Below are positions 35,717 through 45,643 of a DNA stretch of 64,000 nucleotides, in pieces; position 1 is the stretch's first letter, and the number at the start of each line of letters is the position of its first letter. The notes under the pieces were generated by a model. The model was not told the origin of the DNA, made no database searches, and was given only the letters and a program-made list of their open reading frames with translations. A program made the position numbers and the translations under genes. The DNA comes from Thalassotalea litorea. Its GTDB lineage: Bacteria > Pseudomonadota > Gammaproteobacteria > Enterobacterales > Alteromonadaceae. The DNA lies in contig NZ_VCBC01000011.1 of assembly GCF_005843925.1 (NCBI RefSeq), positions 1-64,000 on the forward strand, in the 5' to 3' direction.

Positions 35717-36565
35717 ATGACTACGATTTTAGATATCAGCAAAATCGATATGGTGTTTCCAACACCAAAAGGGGATTTTACGGCCCTTAAAGAAGTCGAT
35801 TTGAAAATCAAAAAAGGCGAGTTTATATCCTTGATTGGCCATTCCGGTTGCGGTAAGTCCACGGTGTTGAATGTGGTCGCCGGATTGCATCAAGCCACCA
35901 ATGGCGCAGTTCTTCTGAATAATAAAGAAGTGAATGAACCCGGCCCTGAACGGGCGGTGGTTTTTCAAAATCACTCTTTGTTACCGTGGTTAACGGCTTA
36001 TCAAAATGTTGAATTAGCGGTTAAACAAGTGTTTTCCAAGACGATGTCGGCAAAAGAGATGCAGGATTGGATTGAGCACAACTTAACTCTGGTTCATATG
36101 GAACATGCCATGCACAAACGTCCGGATGAAATATCTGGAGGAATGAAACAACGTGTGGGTATTGCCAGAGCATTGTCGATGCAGCCAGAAATTTTACTAT
36201 TGGATGAACCTTTTGGTGCACTCGATGCATTAACCCGTGCCCATATGCAAGATTCATTAATGGAAATTCAGGATGAGCTGAGCAATACGGTGATCATGAT
36301 CACCCATGACGTTGATGAAGCGGTATTGTTGTCCGACCGCATTGTAATGATGACCAACGGTCCGGCAGCGACAATTGGTGAAATTCTTGATGTCGACCTA
36401 CCTCGCCCTCGTGACCGATTAGCCCTGGCCAATGATCCAAGATACAACGAATTAAGGTCCGAAGTGTTGACCTTCCTTTATGAAAAACAACGAAAAATAG
36501 AGGTGATTGCGCCCAGTGAACCGGTCAAAAAAGAAGCCGATGAATCAAAAAGCGCAGTCGCCTGA
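35717..36565 (+). CDS. nrtC: Nitrate ABC transporter ATP-binding protein
   Basis: The 282-residue ABC ATPase has Walker A GHSGCGKST, signature ISGGMKQR, Walker B ILLLDEPFGALD and switch His in MITHDVDEA. It lacks the extra C-terminal NrtA-like domain of cyanobacterial NrtC, so it is of the NrtD/NasD kind and likely forms a homodimer under NrtB. GAGAGGA precedes the start. The name nrtC follows common proteobacterial usage. Confidence 0.9.
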   Translation: MTTILDISKIDMVFPTPKGDFTALKEVDLKIKKGEFISLIGHSGCGKSTVLNVVAGLHQATNGAVLLNNKEVNEPGPERAVVFQNHSLLPWLTAYQNVELAVKQVFSKTMSAKEMQDWIEHNLTLVHMEHAMHKRPDEISGGMKQRVGIARALSMQPEILLLDEPFGALDALTRAHMQDSLMEIQDELSNTVIMITHDVDEAVLLSDRIVMMTNGPAATIGEILDVDLPRPRDRLALANDPRYNELRSEVLTFLYEKQRKIEVIAPSEPVKKEADESKSAVA

Positions 36566-36578
36566 TAAGGAAATTATC

Positions 36579-37781
36579 ATGTTAACAACAAAAAACTTAT
36601 TACCCAATGCTATAAAAAGTGCGCTGCTTATTACCCTATTGGCGCCAGTCGCCCACAGTGCATTCGCCGATGCCGGAAGCGCGAAAGTCGATTTTCGCTT
36701 GCGCCATGAATCAGTGTCTCAGGACAACGCATTAAAGGATGCCGATGCACTGACATTGCGAACCACGTTATCGTATACCACGCCTTCTGTTGGCAATTTC
36801 AGTGGTGTGGTTGAGTTTGAAGACTCGCGCGCCGTATTTGGCGTGGATGATTACAACAATACGCTTGGCATGAATACCGATTATTCGGTGATAGCGGATC
36901 CTGAAACTACCGAATTGGACCAGGGATTTGTGCAATACAGCAACGCTGGATTTGCCGCCAAAGTCGGTCGTCAGGTCATTACTCTGGATAACCATCGTTT
37001 TGTTGGTCACGTTGGCTGGCGTCAGGATAAGCAAACCTTTGATGCCGCAACTCTTAGTTATGGTGGTATCGACGATTTAACCATGCAATACAGTTACATC
37101 ACTCAACGTAACCGAATTTTTGCTGAGCAAAGAGATCTTGACTCAAAAGATCACCTGTTCAATGTTGGCTACAAAACATCACTTGGCACCCTAACCGGAT
37201 ACGGCTATTTGCTGGATGAAGATACTGGCATCACCAAAACCTATGATACCTGGGGTTTGCGATTTGCGGGTAAATCTGCTGGCGAAACACTGTCATTTCT
37301 TTATACCGGTGAGTATGCCACTCAATCGAGTGAAATCAATGGATCAGAATTTGATGCCGACTACTACCTGCTTGAAGGTGGCGTTGTATTCTCCGGTATT
37401 ACTGCAAAAGTTGGTTATGAAGTGCTTGGCAGCGATGACGGGGCTTATGGTTTCTCCACGCCATTGGCAACGCTACACAAATTTAACGGTTGGACCGACC
37501 AATTTTTAGGAACGCCAGCGCAGGGATTGGAAGATGCGTATATCAGTCTCTCTGGCAAGCTGTTGTCCGGTAGTTGGTTGGTTGCTTATCACGACTTTTC
37601 TGCGAATGACGGTACCGCCGATATTGATGATTTTGGCAGCGAGTGGGATGCCCAATATACCATGGCATTTGCTAAGCACTATAGCGCTGGAGTGAAGGTC
37701 GGATTGTATCAAAGCGGTGACAATGCCACAGGCAAAGTTGACACCGACAAAGTCTGGTTTTGGTTAGGCGCGAAATTCTAA
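36579..37781 (+). CDS. Alginate-export-like outer-membrane porin in the nitrate operon
   Basis: The 400-residue protein has a signal peptide (cleavage near SAFADAG) and a beta-barrel of the alginate_exp/porin type, ending WFWLGAKF with the C-terminal Phe. ATG 36579 is chosen because TAAGGA lies upstream and the signal peptide begins there; it follows the nrtC stop by 13 bases. It is a full-length paralogue of the broken gene at 29594. Position suggests it lets nitrate, nitrite or a similar ion cross the outer membrane, but this is inferred from location only. Confidence 0.82.
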   Translation: MLTTKNLLPNAIKSALLITLLAPVAHSAFADAGSAKVDFRLRHESVSQDNALKDADALTLRTTLSYTTPSVGNFSGVVEFEDSRAVFGVDDYNNTLGMNTDYSVIADPETTELDQGFVQYSNAGFAAKVGRQVITLDNHRFVGHVGWRQDKQTFDAATLSYGGIDDLTMQYSYITQRNRIFAEQRDLDSKDHLFNVGYKTSLGTLTGYGYLLDEDTGITKTYDTWGLRFAGKSAGETLSFLYTGEYATQSSEINGSEFDADYYLLEGGVVFSGITAKVGYEVLGSDDGAYGFSTPLATLHKFNGWTDQFLGTPAQGLEDAYISLSGKLLSGSWLVAYHDFSANDGTADIDDFGSEWDAQYTMAFAKHYSAGVKVGLYQSGDNATGKVDTDKVWFWLGAKF

Positions 37782-37836
37782 CAAAATCTGAAAAAGTTAT
37801 AGAAGCCTAACGGCCTGGAAGTAAACGGGAAAAATT

Positions 37837-40368
37837 ATGAGTAAGAAACAACATATCGTCGTCGTGGGTAACGGCATGGTAGGACATCATTTTGTCGAGC
37901 AATTAAGCCAGTCGGCTAACGCGGAACAATTTGAAATAACGGTGTTATCTGCCGAACCTCGCCTTGCCTACGATCGCGTTCATTTGTCGGAGTTTTTTGC
38001 CGGTAAAAGTGCCGATGATTTGGCCATGACCAGTATGGATTTGTACCAACAATGGCAGGTGAATTTTCGAATCAATGCCAAAGTCGATACCATCGATCGT
38101 CAGGGTAAAACACTAACCACCCAAACAGGGGAAGTGTTTAGCTATGACAAACTGGTTTTAGCCACGGGTTCTTATCCATTTGTTCCGCCGATCAAAGGCA
38201 ACGACAATCCCGATTGTTTGGTCTATCGGACAATTGAAGACTTGCAGGCGATTTCTCACTGCGCGTCTAAAAGTAAAGTCGGTGTTGTTGTCGGCGGTGG
38301 CTTGTTAGGCCTAGAAGCCGCAAACGCTTTACATCATCTTGGTTTGCAAACCCATGTCGTTGAATTTGCGCCGCAGTTAATGGCGGTGCAAATTGATAAG
38401 CCTGGTGGTGATATTCTTAGACAGAAAATCGAATCGTTGGGCGTGCAGGTTCACACTAACCGCGCCACAACGCAAATTGTAGCGGGTGATAGCTGTCGAC
38501 ATAAATTGTGTTTTAGTGACGGTGAAGAGCTTGAAACCGATTTGATTTTATTCTCTGCCGGTATTCGTCCTTATGACCAGTTGGCTCGCCAATCGGAACT
38601 TGATGTTGGTGAACGCGGCGGAATTGTTGTGAATAACCAGTGTCAGACCAGCGATGAAAATATTTACGCGATAGGTGAGTGTGCCCTTTGGAATAACTTT
38701 ATCTTTGGCTTGGTCGCCCCTGGTAACACCATGGCGAAAGTTGCCGCAGAACACCTGCAAGGTCAATCTGCAAGCTTTACCGGTGCGGATATGAGCACCA
38801 AGTTAAAGCTGATGGGCGTTGATGTTGGCTCTATTGGCGATGCCCACGGTAAAACACCGGGTTCATTAACCTATCGTTATGAAGACCAGGTTAACGGCGT
38901 ATACAAAGCCATGATCGTTGATAGCGAGCAGAAGAAACTGCTTGGCGCAGTATTAATCGGTGATACCAGTGAATACGATAGCTTGTTGCAATACATGCTT
39001 AACGGCATCGATTTACCTGCACAACCGGAAAGTTTGATTCTGCCATCGAACTCAGATAAACCGCTGTTAGGTGCGGATGCTTTGCCGGATACGGCAACCA
39101 TCTGTTCCTGTCATAACGTCACCAAAGCGGATGTTATCACCGCCATCGACGAAGGGGCGGTAACATTAGATTTTATTAAGTCATGTACCAAAGCCAGTAC
39201 CGGTTGTGGTGGTTGTGTGGCGTTACTTAAAGATGTCAGTAGCAATGAACTGAGTTGCCGTGGTGTCGAAGTGAAAAAGGATATTTGTGAGCATTTTCCT
39301 TATTCTCGTCGCGAACTATTCGATCTAATTAAAATTGAAAAAATCACCAATTTTAACGATTTAATGGCAGCCCATGGTTCAGGGCTTGGATGTGATATTT
39401 GTAAACCAACGGCCGCTTCAATTTTTGCCTCCGTTTGGAATGAATACATTCTCGATAAAAAGCACCAGCCATTGCAGGATACCAACGATACCTTTTTGGC
39501 GAATATGCAAAAAGATGGCACGTATTCGGTAGTGCCACGTATTCCAGGTGGTGAAATTACCCCGGATAAACTTATCGTGATTGGTGAAGTTGCCAAGCAA
39601 TATAATTTGTATACCAAAATTACTGGGGGTCAGCGAATTGATTTATTCGGTGCCCGTAAAGAAGAGCTACCGGAAATCTGGCGTCGCCTGGTTGATGCGG
39701 GTTTTGAAACGGGTCACGCCTATGGTAAATCGGTTCGTACGGTGAAATCCTGCGTCGGTAGCACCTGGTGTCGCTTTGGCGTTCAAGACAGTGTCTCGAT
39801 GGCACTGTTTATCGAAGATCGTTACAAAGGCATCCGCTCTCCTCATAAACTGAAATTCGCCGTATCTGGTTGTACCCGTGAATGTGCGGAAGCGCAAAGT
39901 AAAGATATTGGTGTTATTGCCACCGAAAACGGATGGAATCTCTATGTGTGTGGTAATGGCGGTATGAAACCTCGCCATGCAGATTTATTTGCCACCGATC
40001 TCGATGATGAAACTCTGATTAAATATATCGATCGAGTTTTGATGTTCTATATCGAAACGGCGGATCGTCTGCAACGCACCTCCGTATGGATGAACAATAT
40101 GGAAGGTGGTCTTGAGTATCTGCAGGATGTCGTAATCAATGACAGCTTAGGTCTTGCTACATACCTTGAGCAACACATGGACAGTATCGTAGGTACTTAT
40201 CAGTGTGAATGGAAAACCACGTTAGAAGATCCGAAGGCGCTTGAGCGTTTTAAGCCTTTCGTCAATTCAGACAAACCGGATAGTAATATTCAATTTGTCG
40301 AGGAGCGTGGGCAAATACGCCCGGCACGCCCCGAAGAAAAAACCATTGCCATAGTCGTTCAAGATTAA
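37837..40368 (+). CDS. nirB: Assimilatory NAD(P)H nitrite reductase, large subunit
   Basis: It reduces nitrite to ammonium in the cytoplasm. The 843-residue protein shows in order: FAD-binding GNGMVGHHFVEQL, NAD-binding GVVVGGGLLGLEAA (about residue 150), a BFD-like [2Fe-2S] domain (CSCHNVT...CTKASTGCGGC, about 425-480), and the siroheme/[4Fe-4S] reductase domain with CVGSTWC and VSGCTRECAEA cysteines. It is followed by nirD after 15 bases and depends on CobA-derived siroheme. Confidence 0.96.
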   Translation: MSKKQHIVVVGNGMVGHHFVEQLSQSANAEQFEITVLSAEPRLAYDRVHLSEFFAGKSADDLAMTSMDLYQQWQVNFRINAKVDTIDRQGKTLTTQTGEVFSYDKLVLATGSYPFVPPIKGNDNPDCLVYRTIEDLQAISHCASKSKVGVVVGGGLLGLEAANALHHLGLQTHVVEFAPQLMAVQIDKPGGDILRQKIESLGVQVHTNRATTQIVAGDSCRHKLCFSDGEELETDLILFSAGIRPYDQLARQSELDVGERGGIVVNNQCQTSDENIYAIGECALWNNFIFGLVAPGNTMAKVAAEHLQGQSASFTGADMSTKLKLMGVDVGSIGDAHGKTPGSLTYRYEDQVNGVYKAMIVDSEQKKLLGAVLIGDTSEYDSLLQYMLNGIDLPAQPESLILPSNSDKPLLGADALPDTATICSCHNVTKADVITAIDEGAVTLDFIKSCTKASTGCGGCVALLKDVSSNELSCRGVEVKKDICEHFPYSRRELFDLIKIEKITNFNDLMAAHGSGLGCDICKPTAASIFASVWNEYILDKKHQPLQDTNDTFLANMQKDGTYSVVPRIPGGEITPDKLIVIGEVAKQYNLYTKITGGQRIDLFGARKEELPEIWRRLVDAGFETGHAYGKSVRTVKSCVGSTWCRFGVQDSVSMALFIEDRYKGIRSPHKLKFAVSGCTRECAEAQSKDIGVIATENGWNLYVCGNGGMKPRHADLFATDLDDETLIKYIDRVLMFYIETADRLQRTSVWMNNMEGGLEYLQDVVINDSLGLATYLEQHMDSIVGTYQCEWKTTLEDPKALERFKPFVNSDKPDSNIQFVEERGQIRPARPEEKTIAIVVQD

Positions 40369-40383
40369 TGATAGGAGAACAAG

Positions 40384-40770
40384 ATGACAACGTTAGCGTA
40401 TGCAGATGAGCAGTTATCAACAGCAACTCAATCACAACGATGGGTCGATATTTGTCGACAGGATCAATTAATCGAAGATACGGGTGTCGCGGCACTATTG
40501 GAGAATGGGAAACAAGTCGCGATTTTCCAACTTGCTTTGAAAGCCCAACAAATATATGCGGTGAGTAACTTTGACCCTATTGGTCAGGCAAATGTGCTGT
40601 ACCGAGGTATTGTCGGCTGTGTTAATTCAGAGCCTGTTGTGGCATCACCATTGTTTAAACAACCGTTCTCGCTCATTGATGGTCGATGCGTGACAGATGA
40701 AAGCATTTCGATATCTGTTTATCCGACCCGTATCAACGACGGAAAAGTACAACTTTTAATTTCAGACTAA
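40384..40770 (+). CDS. nirD: Nitrite reductase small subunit
   Basis: The 128-residue protein has a Rieske-like fold with VAIFQLALKAQQIYAVSNFDPIGQANVLYRGIVG. The Cys-His iron-sulfur ligands of true Rieske proteins are absent, as is usual for NirD (NFDPIGQA replaces the CPHxG motif). It is the partner of NirB, with a GGAG-type ribosome binding site upstream. Confidence 0.94.
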   Translation: MTTLAYADEQLSTATQSQRWVDICRQDQLIEDTGVAALLENGKQVAIFQLALKAQQIYAVSNFDPIGQANVLYRGIVGCVNSEPVVASPLFKQPFSLIDGRCVTDESISISVYPTRINDGKVQLLISD

Positions 40771-40803
40771 GCAGTCTGTGTAGTTAAGCCATGTGTGAGA
40801 ATT

Positions 40804-43560
40804 ATGACCAGAGAACTCCGTAACATTGCCGGCATTAAACAAAGCACCTGCGCATATTGTGGTGTGGGTTGTGGCGTTGATATTCATCAACAAGTTAGCC
40901 CGGAATCAACTCAGATTGAAGCTGTTTCTCTGCAAGGCAGTCAGGATCATCCAGCGAATTTTGGCCGTTTGTGTGTTAAAGGCGAAAACCTTTTAGCAAC
41001 CACTAGCTTGGATGACCGGCTTTTGTATCCGCATATCAAAAACGAGCGGGTTCAGTGGTCTCAAGCCATAGAGCATGTTGCCAATAAATTTAATGACATT
41101 ATCGCTGAACATGGACCGGAATCCGTTGCGTTTTATGTGTCTGGGCAATTATTGACAGAAGATTACTATCTCGCCAATAAGCTTATGAAGGGCTATATCG
41201 GCAGTGGCAATATCGAAACTAACTCTCGTTTATGCATGTCATCAGCGGTCGCTGCATATAAGCGTGCTTTTGGTGAAGATGTCGTGCCATGCAGTTATCA
41301 GGATTTGGAACAAACCGATCTCATTGTTTTGGTTGGCTCTAACGCCGCTTGGACTCATCCCGTGCTGTTCCAGCGCATGCAGCATGCGAAACAAATCAAT
41401 CCTGATATGAAGCTTGTCTGCATCGATCCTCGCCGCACTCAAACCGCGGCTATGGCGGATTTACACTTACCATTAAAACCTGGCACTGATGCCGTATTTT
41501 TTAACGGCTTGCTCGCGTTTATTGCTGCCGCAAATGCCTGTGACAGCCACTTTATTCAGCAACACAGTGAAGGCTTTGAACAAGCATTAGCGAGTGCCAG
41601 CAGTTACACCCCGGAACGAGTCAGCCAAATTTGCGAGCTTGGTATCGAACAGCTACTTGATTGTTATCAATGGTTTATTGAAAGTAAGCGCGCAATTAGT
41701 TTTTATTCGATGGGGATAAATCAATCCAGTACTGGCGTTGATAAATGTAATGCCATTATCAATTGTCACCTGGCCAGTGGAAAAATTGGCCGTCCAGGAT
41801 GTGGCCCTTTCTCAATAACGGGTCAGCCGAATGCCATGGGGGGCAGGGAAGTTGGTGGGCTTGCCAATCAGTTAACCGCTCATATGGATATTGAAAATCC
41901 CCAGCATCGCCAAAGTGTACAGACGTTCTGGCAAAGTCCGACAATGACTCAGCAGCCGGGCTTAAAAGCTGTCGATATGTTCGATGCTATCAAAGATAAC
42001 AAGATCAAAGCAGTCTGGATTATGGCGACGAATCCATTGGTGAGCATGCCAAACCGCCAGGTTATTGAGGATGCTCTGGATAAATGTGAACTGGTCGTGG
42101 TTTCTGATTGTGTAGCGACCAACGATACGATCAGCAAAGCCGATGTGACATTACCCGCCGCGGGTTGGTTAGAAAAAGATGGTATGGTAACCAATTCCGA
42201 GCGTCTTATGTCCAGGCAGCGCGGTATTATTGCCGCCCCTGGTGAAAGCAAAAGCGACTGGCAAATTATTGCTGAAGTTGCCAAAGCTATGGGCTTTTCT
42301 GGTTTTGACTACGCTTCTGTGGCCGATGTTTTCCGTGAATATGCTAAATTAACCGGCTATGAAAATAATGGCGAACGGTTACTCGACATTTCTGCGTTAG
42401 CGCAGTTAAGCGATGCTGAATATGACTTGTTAAAACCAGTACAATGGCCGGTAAATGCAAATTACCCCAATGGTTGTGCTCAGGTATTCTCGGACAATAA
42501 ATTTTCAACACCTTCAGGCAAGGCTAGATTTTTGCCAATAACGCCACAGTTACCGCAAGCAAAGATTGATAACGATTATCCTTTTATTCTCAATTCTGGT
42601 CGCCTTCGCGATCAATGGCACACCATGACTCGCACTAGTCGAGCCGATGCATTAAACGAACACAGCCCGCAACCTTTAATACACATTCATCCTAAAGACG
42701 CGGCCAAGCAGCAAATCAAAGAAGGCGACTATGTCGAAGCGACTTCTCGTTTTGGTAAGTTGATTATGGCGGCTAATATCACTGAAGACGTTCGTTCAGG
42801 AGAAGTGTTTGCGCCGATTCACTGGAGCCGAACATTTGCATCTCACGGTTGTGTTTCAGCACTGTACTCCAGTGTTAACGATCCGATTTCGGGTCAGCCA
42901 GAACTTAAGCAAACACCGGTCGCGATAGCGCCAAAGGCTTATGAAACGTATGTCACCATCGTCGCTCACTCGCTGACCGAGGAAACCGATAATTTACTCT
43001 CGAAAATGATTCCGGAACGCCTTAGCGCAGATGATTTTTGGTTAAATTACCCAAATAGAGCATTACAGCAGTGGCAACTGGCGATGAATCGTGTTCCTGA
43101 AGATTTACTGAGCTGGTGCAAAACATTTTTACCGGGTCAATATCGTTGGTTACAGCAAATTGATAACAACACTAATAAAACAACATTGCTGGCATTTAAC
43201 CAGGAAAGCCTGGTGTTTTATGGTCAGTTCAGTGCGCTACCCCAGGAGTTTAATCGTCCTTGGCTGCAGCACTGTTTTGATCAGGAACAACTTAACAGTG
43301 ACGATCGAAGCGCTCTGTTAACTTCAATGGTATCAACAGAGTTTTGTCTGGGGAGGCAGGTGTGCAGTTGTTTTCAAGTACACCAACAAACAATTGTTGA
43401 TGCCATTGAACAGGGGGCTGCTTCGGTTACTGAATTAACTGAAACCCTCGGTTGTGGTGGGAAATGTGGCTCCTGTAAACCTGAACTCGCTGCGCTTTTA
43501 GAGCATCACAATAAAGCGCCACAGCAATCTTTAATTATTCCTAGCAAGGAGGTCGCATGA
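40804..43560 (+). CDS. nasA: Assimilatory nitrate reductase catalytic subunit
   Basis: This cytoplasmic molybdopterin enzyme reduces nitrate to nitrite. It has 918 residues from ATG 40804; a GTG three codons upstream is possible. The N-terminal [4Fe-4S] motif is CAYCGVGCGVD...GRLCVKG, the bis-MGD domain runs through NSRLCMSSAVAAYKRAFGEDVVP to the C-terminal molydopterin-dinucleotide-binding fold. A BFD-like [2Fe-2S] domain (VCSCFQV...TLGCGGKCGSCKPEL, last 60 residues or so) ends the protein, as in NasA of Klebsiella. It has no Tat signal, in keeping with an assimilatory enzyme. Confidence 0.95.
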   Translation: MTRELRNIAGIKQSTCAYCGVGCGVDIHQQVSPESTQIEAVSLQGSQDHPANFGRLCVKGENLLATTSLDDRLLYPHIKNERVQWSQAIEHVANKFNDIIAEHGPESVAFYVSGQLLTEDYYLANKLMKGYIGSGNIETNSRLCMSSAVAAYKRAFGEDVVPCSYQDLEQTDLIVLVGSNAAWTHPVLFQRMQHAKQINPDMKLVCIDPRRTQTAAMADLHLPLKPGTDAVFFNGLLAFIAAANACDSHFIQQHSEGFEQALASASSYTPERVSQICELGIEQLLDCYQWFIESKRAISFYSMGINQSSTGVDKCNAIINCHLASGKIGRPGCGPFSITGQPNAMGGREVGGLANQLTAHMDIENPQHRQSVQTFWQSPTMTQQPGLKAVDMFDAIKDNKIKAVWIMATNPLVSMPNRQVIEDALDKCELVVVSDCVATNDTISKADVTLPAAGWLEKDGMVTNSERLMSRQRGIIAAPGESKSDWQIIAEVAKAMGFSGFDYASVADVFREYAKLTGYENNGERLLDISALAQLSDAEYDLLKPVQWPVNANYPNGCAQVFSDNKFSTPSGKARFLPITPQLPQAKIDNDYPFILNSGRLRDQWHTMTRTSRADALNEHSPQPLIHIHPKDAAKQQIKEGDYVEATSRFGKLIMAANITEDVRSGEVFAPIHWSRTFASHGCVSALYSSVNDPISGQPELKQTPVAIAPKAYETYVTIVAHSLTEETDNLLSKMIPERLSADDFWLNYPNRALQQWQLAMNRVPEDLLSWCKTFLPGQYRWLQQIDNNTNKTTLLAFNQESLVFYGQFSALPQEFNRPWLQHCFDQEQLNSDDRSALLTSMVSTEFCLGRQVCSCFQVHQQTIVDAIEQGAASVTELTETLGCGGKCGSCKPELAALLEHHNKAPQQSLIIPSKEVA

Positions 43561-44444
43561 TCACAGCATTCGCTGACATTCACCCACTTTTTCGTAAGAT
43601 GCAGGACTCCTGGCAGCGCTTTAAATTCAATAAAGACGATAGCTTAAATGGGGCGGTTGCTAAACGTGACTTAACGAAATCACCGGATTACAGCGTTTAT
43701 ATTATCGGTGCTGGCGTTGGCGATCCTGAGCTTCTTACCTTGAAAGCTCATCGTTTAATTGCAAGTGCTGACATTATTCTGGTCGATTGGTTGGTTTCGA
43801 AAGATATTTATCAATACTTTCCGAGCAACGCAGAAATATTATTTGTTGGCAAACGCTGTGGTAAACACAGTATGAAACAGGATGAAATCTGCGAATTGTT
43901 GCTTGCGAAGGCAAAAACCGGGCGTCGAGTGGTACGCTTAAAAGGTGGTGATCCAAGCATTTTTGGCCGTCTGGCGGAAGAAACTGAAATCTTAAACCAG
44001 AATAATATTCCTGTTGCCGTGATCCCAGGTATTACTGCCGCGTCCGGTTGTGCTGCTTATGCCGGGATCCCACTTACCCATCGCGATTGCGCCCAGAGTG
44101 TGAAATTTGTCACTGCGTCATTAAAAAGTGATGATTTAAGCTGTGACTGGCAAATTCTGGCTCAGGAAAAAGACACTTTGGTGTTTTATATGGGACTGTC
44201 ACGTATTGTGCAAATTGCCGAGCGCTTACAACATCATGGCATGCGCACCGATATGCCGATGGCCATTATCGATCAAGGGACACTAGCGGAACAAAAAGTG
44301 GTTTGCGCAACATTGGCAACAGCTGAACAGGTTTTCTCTGCCCATGAGTTTCAGGGTCCGGCGTTAATTGTCGTTGGTGAAGTGGTAAACAAACGTCATC
44401 AAGTTGCTGCTTCTTTGTTGTTTTCCCAAAGCGTGTCAGCTTAA
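43557..44444 (+). CDS. cobA: Uroporphyrinogen-III C-methyltransferase
   Basis: It makes precorrin-2, the first step from uroporphyrinogen III to siroheme, the cofactor of NirB. The 295-residue protein has the family blocks VYIIGAGVGDPELLTLKAHRLI, VRLKGGDPSIFGR, VIPGITAASGCAAYAGIPLTHR and LVFYMGL. The ATG overlaps the nasA stop by 4 bases (ATGA). An N-terminal extension of about 45 residues precedes the domain. It lacks the CysG dehydrogenase/chelatase part, which must be encoded elsewhere. Confidence 0.95.
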   Translation: MITAFADIHPLFRKMQDSWQRFKFNKDDSLNGAVAKRDLTKSPDYSVYIIGAGVGDPELLTLKAHRLIASADIILVDWLVSKDIYQYFPSNAEILFVGKRCGKHSMKQDEICELLLAKAKTGRRVVRLKGGDPSIFGRLAEETEILNQNNIPVAVIPGITAASGCAAYAGIPLTHRDCAQSVKFVTASLKSDDLSCDWQILAQEKDTLVFYMGLSRIVQIAERLQHHGMRTDMPMAIIDQGTLAEQKVVCATLATAEQVFSAHEFQGPALIVVGEVVNKRHQVAASLLFSQSVSA

Positions 44445-44479
44445 GTTTCCCCAATTTTTTGGTAAATCCATTCCATACA

Positions 44480-44513
44480 GAGTGCAATGACACTAATCAT
44501 TGCACTCTCTTTA
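44480..44513 (+). terminator. Intrinsic terminator of the nitrate operon
   Basis: A perfect 11-bp stem (GAGTGCAATGA / TCATTGCACTC), loop CACTAA, followed by TCTTTA. It lies 36 bases after the cobA stop and closes the operon. Confidence 0.88.
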
Positions 44514-44560
44514 TCTGGCTGTTAATTTGTTGAATTTCAAAAACTAGCGAGCATGATTAA

Positions 44561-45487
44561 ATGCGCATTTTTTACTCTCTTTTCTTGTTCGTAACGGCAT
44601 TTATTTATTCATCAAAAGGAATTGCTATGGAAAACACGTATTTTACCTGGGATAAGTTTGCAAATAATTACCATGATCAAGCCTTATCTGCCGATCAAGT
44701 GTTTAACAATATGCTAGAAGGTGGCTTACAAGAGAACTCTCTTCTTGAGTTTGATTTTCATTTCCTATCGGATTCGAAGGAAAAGCTTGAAGCTTTGGCT
44801 CAATTTTTATCTTCTAGCTATTCGTATCGATTAAAAGAGATTGTCCAAACAGAAAGTGGATTATGGGAATTTTCGGGTGTAACCAACGCTTTTCCAGTGA
44901 CCGCTGATAATATGGTGTACTGGTCACTTGATTTGTATAAAAGAGGATACGAGCACGACGCTGAATTAGATGGATATGGTGCAATGTATGATAAGGATAA
45001 TCAATCTTTTCCGGATTTTGACAATACATCTGCAGATGTATTTTTCGATTTGGGCATTGATTTATATAACAACGGTGATTTATCAGGTTCGATAATACAA
45101 TGGTCAAATGTTCTGGTTATTAACAGTAAAGATGTCGATGCTTTATATTCCCGTGCCATTGTTAAAAATGAGCTTTACGCATCGTCGGCAGCGATGTCTG
45201 ATTATGACAGAGCAATTGAAATAGCGCCGAATTTCTTCAGTGCTCTACTAAACCGCGGTGCATTAAAAGATGACCTCAAGGACCATCAAGGTGCCATTGA
45301 CGATTATGATCAAGTAATCAAATCATTACGTGTTGAACCAGAGACATTGCAAAGAGCCCATATGAATAAAGGCAATTCACTACTTTCTCTGAAGAATACA
45401 CCAGCTGCGTGTGAAAGCTGGAGCAAAGCCAGAGATTTAGGGGAAGAGTTTGCCCAGCAATTGATTGATAAGCACTGCTCGAATTAG
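44561..45487 (+). CDS. RraB-like domain fused to TPR repeats
   Basis: The 308-residue protein has a first half (about 45-150) that resembles RraB, the RNase E inhibitor: EFDFHFLSDSKEKLEALAQFL aligns with the E. coli helix, and ELDGYGAMYDK with its YDGWGTYFED end. The second half (about 160-305) has three to four TPR units (NNGDLSGSIIQWSNVLVIN, ASSAAMSDYDRAIEIAPNF, DHQGAIDDYDQV). The start matters: from 44561 it has a possible signal peptide, while ATG 44627 has a strong AAGGA site and would give a cytoplasmic protein able to reach RNase E. Function unproven. Confidence 0.65.
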   Translation: MRIFYSLFLFVTAFIYSSKGIAMENTYFTWDKFANNYHDQALSADQVFNNMLEGGLQENSLLEFDFHFLSDSKEKLEALAQFLSSSYSYRLKEIVQTESGLWEFSGVTNAFPVTADNMVYWSLDLYKRGYEHDAELDGYGAMYDKDNQSFPDFDNTSADVFFDLGIDLYNNGDLSGSIIQWSNVLVINSKDVDALYSRAIVKNELYASSAAMSDYDRAIEIAPNFFSALLNRGALKDDLKDHQGAIDDYDQVIKSLRVEPETLQRAHMNKGNSLLSLKNTPAACESWSKARDLGEEFAQQLIDKHCSN

Positions 45488-45551
45488 TTAATCCAGCATG
45501 GATGAAGTCTAGTTTCTCCTAAATCAAATTGGCCTTAAAAAGTGAGAATAA

Positions 45552-45604
45552 ATATCAAGGGGTCAGAGTTGTTGAAAATAACAACAACTCTGACCCCTTG
45601 ATAT
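45552..45604. repeat. Long perfect palindrome (23-bp arms)
   Basis: Arms 45552-45574 and 45582-45604 are perfectly complementary around the 7-base loop AAAATAA; the core word is GGGGTCAGAGTT. GGGGTCAGAGT palindromes are familiar as repeated intergenic REP/MITE-like elements in gammaproteobacteria. It lies beside a gene remnant, so it may mark a recombination or insertion scar. It would also form a strong RNA hairpin, but lacks a T-run. Confidence 0.8.
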
Positions 45605-45643
45605 AAACTCATTGAAATTATTGCATTCTGTCTTAATCGTTAA

